Source: Casp-actino8 sp945862545
GTDB taxonomy: Bacteria; Actinomycetota; Acidimicrobiia; Acidimicrobiales; Ilumatobacteraceae
Direction: 5' to 3'
Length of the DNA stretch: 15,677 nucleotides
Assembly: GCA_945862545.1 (NCBI GenBank)
Contig: CAMAYS010000044.1
Coordinates: 1 to 15,677, forward strand
Shown: piece after piece, positions 13,338 to 15,677 of the stretch
How the letters are laid out: each line of letters starts with the position of its first letter
Position numbering within the stretch: position 1 is the first letter of the stretch
Translations under genes and position numbers: made by a program
The notes under the pieces: model-generated
What the model saw: only the letters and a program-made list of their open reading frames with translations
The model's database searches: none
Told to the model about the DNA's origin: nothing

Positions 13338-14030
13338 TTAGACCATTGGCCAGGGGTAGCGCTGACCACTTCCATCAATAGGGAACATAGCACCCGCAGC
13401 CAGCATCTTTGCCCGTTCAATCATTGCCTCAACTTCGTCGTCGTTCAAGAGTGCTGCCACATCAAGTGGGGGGCGTTCAACAATCCGTTGCACCTTACGT
13501 AGAAGGTCAGGGGACAATGTTTCACCACCGAACTCCCAAATGACCGTGCGTAATTTGAAATCAGCGGAGAAACATAATCCTTGATCAATGCCCCATATGC
13601 GATCGTTGCTATCAATCAAGCAATGCCCACTTTTTCGATCGGTGTTATTTGCCACAATGTCGAAAGCCGCCATATTTCGGAACTGATCGTGAAGTTCTGG
13701 ATGATTCTCGTACAACGTAAAGTAGTGCTCTTCAAAACGAGCCTCAATGAACCATTGCAATGAACCTGGCCCGAAGGGACCATCGCGTTCAATTGTCGGA
13801 GGTATGACATGGAGATCCATGGCCTCTGAGAGGAGGTAGGCGGCGATTTCTCGATGGAATAATCCCGAGGGGAAATCCCATAGAGGACGCTCGCCGCGTA
13901 GAGGTTTGTAGATCGCTTGGCCGCGCTGCTCGCCAAGTGTGAGATTGACAAGAAAAGTGGCGTTACTGCTATAGGGCATGCGACCTTCAATGTCAATATC
14001 GCCGTTATTCAGAAGATGCAAGATATCCAT
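13338..14030 (-). CDS. SCO1664-family protein (PI3/4-kinase-like fold)
   Basis: This 230-residue protein belongs to the actinobacterial SCO1664 family (TIGR03843), annotated as phosphatidylinositol 3/4-kinase-like. Kinase-type residues are visible: K42 in AIYKPLRGERPLWDFP (ATP lysine position), E61 in FHREIAAYLL (helix-C glutamate), DIVANNTDRKSGHCLID (catalytic loop with D131, R132, H136) and WGIDQGLCF with D149 (metal-binding DFG-equivalent). So the active-site set seems complete, but no substrate is known. It lies 18 bases after DUF3090 and 17 before the unknown gene, without strong ribosome sites. The order phosphatase - DUF3090 - SCO1664 matches the conserved actinobacterial cassette (Rv2135c-Rv2134c-Rv2133c in M. 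tuberculosis, as I recall). Confidence 0.88.
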   Translation of the reverse strand: MDILHLLNNGDIDIEGRMPYSSNATFLVNLTLGEQRGQAIYKPLRGERPLWDFPSGLFHREIAAYLLSEAMDLHVIPPTIERDGPFGPGSLQWFIEARFEEHYFTLYENHPELHDQFRNMAAFDIVANNTDRKSGHCLIDSNDRIWGIDQGLCFSADFKLRTVIWEFGGETLSPDLLRKVQRIVERPPLDVAALLNDDEVEAMIERAKMLAAGAMFPIDGSGQRYPWPMV

Positions 14031-14048
14031 AATGATGAAGCAGTCGGG

Positions 14049-14597
14049 TTAATTCATGCGCGGGCAGAAGTGACCATCAATGTTAATCGGAAGGTCACAG
14101 TACACACAGTCAGGGCGACCCGCCGAAACCGTGCGGTCAGCGTGGTCACAAAAAGCCATAGCCTGAGCGCGGGTCAGGCTGACTCGTGCATGAGCACCAG
14201 GTATGTCGTCCTCGTCCTCATCATCGTCCTCGTCGTCTTCGTCTTCGGCGAACTCGTTGTCATCTTCATCACTGAGCGGGGCAAATTCTTTGAGGTGCAA
14301 AATGAAATGGTCGGCTGAGTTGTTGAACTCAAGTGCAGTTGCCCCAAGGATAAATGCTTGTGTGATCGGCTCAGCGAGTTGCATCACCGAGCGCGGCGGT
14401 TGACCCTCTGGCACGGGCAAATGAGCCAAGGCTCGACGAATATATTGAGCAATGGTGGCCACTTGTTGCTTTTCACAGCGCACCGTCACCGAGCGAACAC
14501 CGGCACGGGCTTGAATATAAAAAGTACGAGACCCTGGTTCTCCCAGAGCACCGGTAGTGAGGACATCTACAAAATCAAAATCAGCAAAAAAATCCAT
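14049..14597 (-). CDS. DUF3090 family protein with acidic tract and zinc-ribbon-like C-terminus
   Basis: This 182-residue protein matches DUF3090 (TIGR03847), the middle gene of the conserved cassette. The N-terminal domain (1-108) is the conserved part: FDFVDVLTTGALGEPGSRTFYIQARAG, then VRCEKQQV and LGATALEFN. Residues 110-131 form an extremely acidic tract (18 of 22 residues are D or E). The C-terminus carries CVYC (C164, C167) and HFCP (H176, C178), a small zinc-ribbon or zinc-knuckle-like end (family form CxxCxxPxxxxGHxCPRxN). Function is unknown. It starts 9 bases after the phosphatase stop with no clear ribosome site, so translation is probably coupled. Confidence 0.9.
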   Translation of the reverse strand: MDFFADFDFVDVLTTGALGEPGSRTFYIQARAGVRSVTVRCEKQQVATIAQYIRRALAHLPVPEGQPPRSVMQLAEPITQAFILGATALEFNNSADHFILHLKEFAPLSDEDDNEFAEDEDDEDDDEDEDDIPGAHARVSLTRAQAMAFCDHADRTVSAGRPDCVYCDLPINIDGHFCPRMN

Positions 14598-14606
14598 GAT
14601 CGTTTT

Positions 14607-15251
14607 TCAGGATGGACGAAGGTCGCCGAGCGATCCACCGGTTGAGTTGACATTGAGAACGATCGGCCCGCCAGTCGTATAGGCCACAGCTGAGACTGAA
14701 CAGGTACTAATAACAATGCGTTGGAAAAGATCAATGTGAGTCCCCATAGCGTGGGCAACGGCGGCCTTAATGGGATCAGCGTGAGATACACAGACGATCA
14801 CCCCACCGCGATGTTGAGCGCAGAGACGGTCAATTGCCGACACCATGCGCGTTTGCATCTCAGTAAAACTTTCGCCATTGGGAAAACGAAAAGTTGACGG
14901 CGCACGTTGCACTGTTGACCATTCGGGCAACTTCATGAGTTTGCTGAGTTCGGCACCAGTCCAATCACCAAACTCGCATTCAAGTAAGCCTTTGTTGATT
15001 TTGGTGCGCAGACCTAATGCAGCAGCGATGGGGGCGGCAGTTTCGCGAGCGCGCTCAAGTGGCGACGCATAAATAGCATCAACTTTTTTTATGCCAGCAA
15101 TGCGTTCGGCGACTGCTTGAGCCTGTTTGATTCCGATTTCGGCAAGGTGTAAACCACTTGCGCGACCAGGGAGGATTTTTCCTGTTGTCGGAGTTTGACC
15201 ATGGCGAACGAGAAGCACCAAAGTTGATGAAGGAGGCGCCGTTTTTTTCAT
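14607..15251 (-). CDS. Histidine phosphatase family protein (MSMEG_4193 type, phosphoglycerate-mutase-like)
   Basis: This 214-residue protein heads the cassette. Catalytic features of the PGAM fold are present: LVRHGQTP with H17, ASPLERARETA (R67 region), LLECEFGDWTGAEL (E91/E93) and the second histidine H157 in VCVSHADPIKA. The family (TIGR03848) is known mainly by its linkage to DUF3090 and the SCO1664 family; substrate unknown, though small phospho-metabolites are typical of the fold. I chose ATG 15251 because TTAAAT lies exactly six bases upstream, the same layout as for the GDPD gene; the frame runs up to an ATG at 15290, but those 13 residues precede the normal start of the fold and would span the promoter. 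Confidence 0.92.
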   Translation of the reverse strand: MKKTAPPSSTLVLLVRHGQTPTTGKILPGRASGLHLAEIGIKQAQAVAERIAGIKKVDAIYASPLERARETAAPIAAALGLRTKINKGLLECEFGDWTGAELSKLMKLPEWSTVQRAPSTFRFPNGESFTEMQTRMVSAIDRLCAQHRGGVIVCVSHADPIKAAVAHAMGTHIDLFQRIVISTCSVSAVAYTTGGPIVLNVNSTGGSLGDLRPS

Positions 15252-15257
15252 AACAGG

Positions 15258-15263
15258 ATTTAA
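15258..15263 (-). promoter_or_regulatory. Leaderless -10 element of the four-gene cluster
   Basis: TTAAAT on the minus strand lies six bases before ATG 15251, with no Shine-Dalgarno in the spacer (CCTGTT). It would drive the PGAM / DUF3090 / SCO1664 / 339-residue cluster. Confidence 0.5.
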
Positions 15264-15326
15264 CCTAAGCCTTCTCGGTAGATAAACCATCGTTTTGCGC
15301 TCAGAAAACTACCTCGAAGGAGTTGG

Positions 15327-15677
15327 TTAGTGGGATCGCTTGAGCGGGGGTTCCTCACCCGCAATAATTCTTTTGAGATTTGGGATATGGCGCCACATGA
15401 CGAGGGCGAATAAACCCACGCCAGCAAGAACTTCACCCGCTGGGCGCCCGACAATGACTTGAGAAATAGGTAACCCGAGGGCGATCGCAAGTGATCCAAG
15501 AGAGGCTTTTTTGGTCACTTTGGCGACGAGCAACCATAAAACCGTCATCGCTAGGCCGATCCACGGATACAGGGCAATCATCCCACCGCCCGCCGTAGCA
15601 ACTCCCTTGCCACCTTTGAACTTACGAGTGACAGGAAAGATATGGCCGATTACGGCAGCGCACACCAAAGTCAAGGC
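15327..15677 (-). CDS. plsY: Glycerol-3-phosphate acyltransferase PlsY (5' truncated)
   Basis: PlsY is the membrane enzyme that acylates glycerol-3-phosphate from acyl-phosphate, the first step of phospholipid synthesis. About 116 C-terminal residues of a protein usually near 200 are inside the window; the frame stays open to the last base, so the start lies beyond it. The conserved loop GHIFPVTRKFKGGKGVATAGG and the later MWRHIPNLKRIIAGEE (family HxxNxxRLxxGxE) are diagnostic. Three hydrophobic segments are visible between them. 75 bases separate its stop from the PGAM start, with a separate promoter for the latter. Confidence 0.95.
   Translation of the reverse strand, partial: ALTLVCAAVIGHIFPVTRKFKGGKGVATAGGGMIALYPWIGLAMTVLWLLVAKVTKKASLGSLAIALGLPISQVIVGRPAGEVLAGVGLFALVMWRHIPNLKRIIAGEEPPLKRSH

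Noticed and set aside
13917..14318. 133-residue plus-strand frame with a hydrophobic Val/Leu/Ile run
   Set aside because: The hydrophobic run is only the complement of the acidic tract codons of DUF3090; there is no start signal.
15252..15290. N-terminal extension of the PGAM protein to ATG 15290
   Set aside because: The 13 residues precede the normal fold start and span a TTAAAT placed six bases before ATG 15251.
1..15677. Mobile element, prophage, CRISPR array, tRNA or riboswitch
   Set aside because: I looked along both strands and saw no transposase, integrase, regularly spaced repeat, cloverleaf or known aptamer core; all sizeable frames are explained by housekeeping-type genes.

Overview
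The window looks like ordinary chromosome from an actinobacterium (Actinomycetota) of moderate GC, most likely of the Acidimicrobiia / Ilumatobacteraceae type. The phylum call rests on several actinobacterial markers: a WhiB1-type regulator convergent with a PdtaS-type histidine kinase (the arrangement also known in Mycobacterium), a DUF3107 protein, an Mrp ATPase with an N-terminal MIP18 domain, and the PGAM / DUF3090 / SCO1664-family cassette. The class is an inference from base composition by eye (close to half GC) and from the presence of a Ccm (System I) cytochrome c maturation operon, which is not the usual system of mycobacteria and streptomycetes. I see no mobile element, tRNA, rRNA or CRISPR array, and no gene-free stretch longer than about 200 bases.

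Layout. 1-3151 (+): the distal part of a cytochrome c maturation operon, ccmF (5' truncated by the window edge), a CcmG/TlpA thioredoxin, ccmH and a CcmI-like TPR protein, joined by overlapping or nearly touching start and stop codons. 3160-4334: a divergent pair, a SixA-type phosphohistidine phosphatase (-) and a small cytosolic sulfite-oxidase-like molybdoprotein (+). 4338-6290: a second divergent pair, mrp (-) and a SufR-like Fe-S type winged-helix regulator (+). 6375-8467: DUF3107, the sensor kinase pdtaS and, facing it, whiB1. 8662-10339: a cytosolic glycerophosphodiester phosphodiesterase (+) facing a diacylglycerol/lipid kinase (-). 10477-12288: etfB and etfA. 12301-15251 (-): a four-gene cluster made of a histidine phosphatase, DUF3090, a kinase-like SCO1664-family protein and an unrecognised 339-residue protein. 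15327-15677 (-): the C-terminal part of plsY, truncated by the window edge.

Three features stand out. First, most genes that begin a transcription unit have a -10-like hexamer exactly six (sometimes seven or eight) bases before the start codon and no Shine-Dalgarno sequence, which points to widespread leaderless transcription; mrp, DUF3107 and whiB1 instead carry clear Shine-Dalgarno sites. Second, all five convergent gene pairs end within 1-12 bases of each other, so the genome is compact and transcription units must overlap or end inside neighbouring genes. Third, the 12301-15251 cluster pairs a phosphatase-fold protein with a kinase-fold protein and has no established function that I know of. 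It is the best candidate in the window for an undescribed system.

Several start codons were chosen differently from the longest open frame: ccmH 1924, ccmI-like 2405, mrp 5483, SufR-like 5538, whiB1 8467, etfB 10477 and the PGAM protein 15251. The reasons are given per gene.
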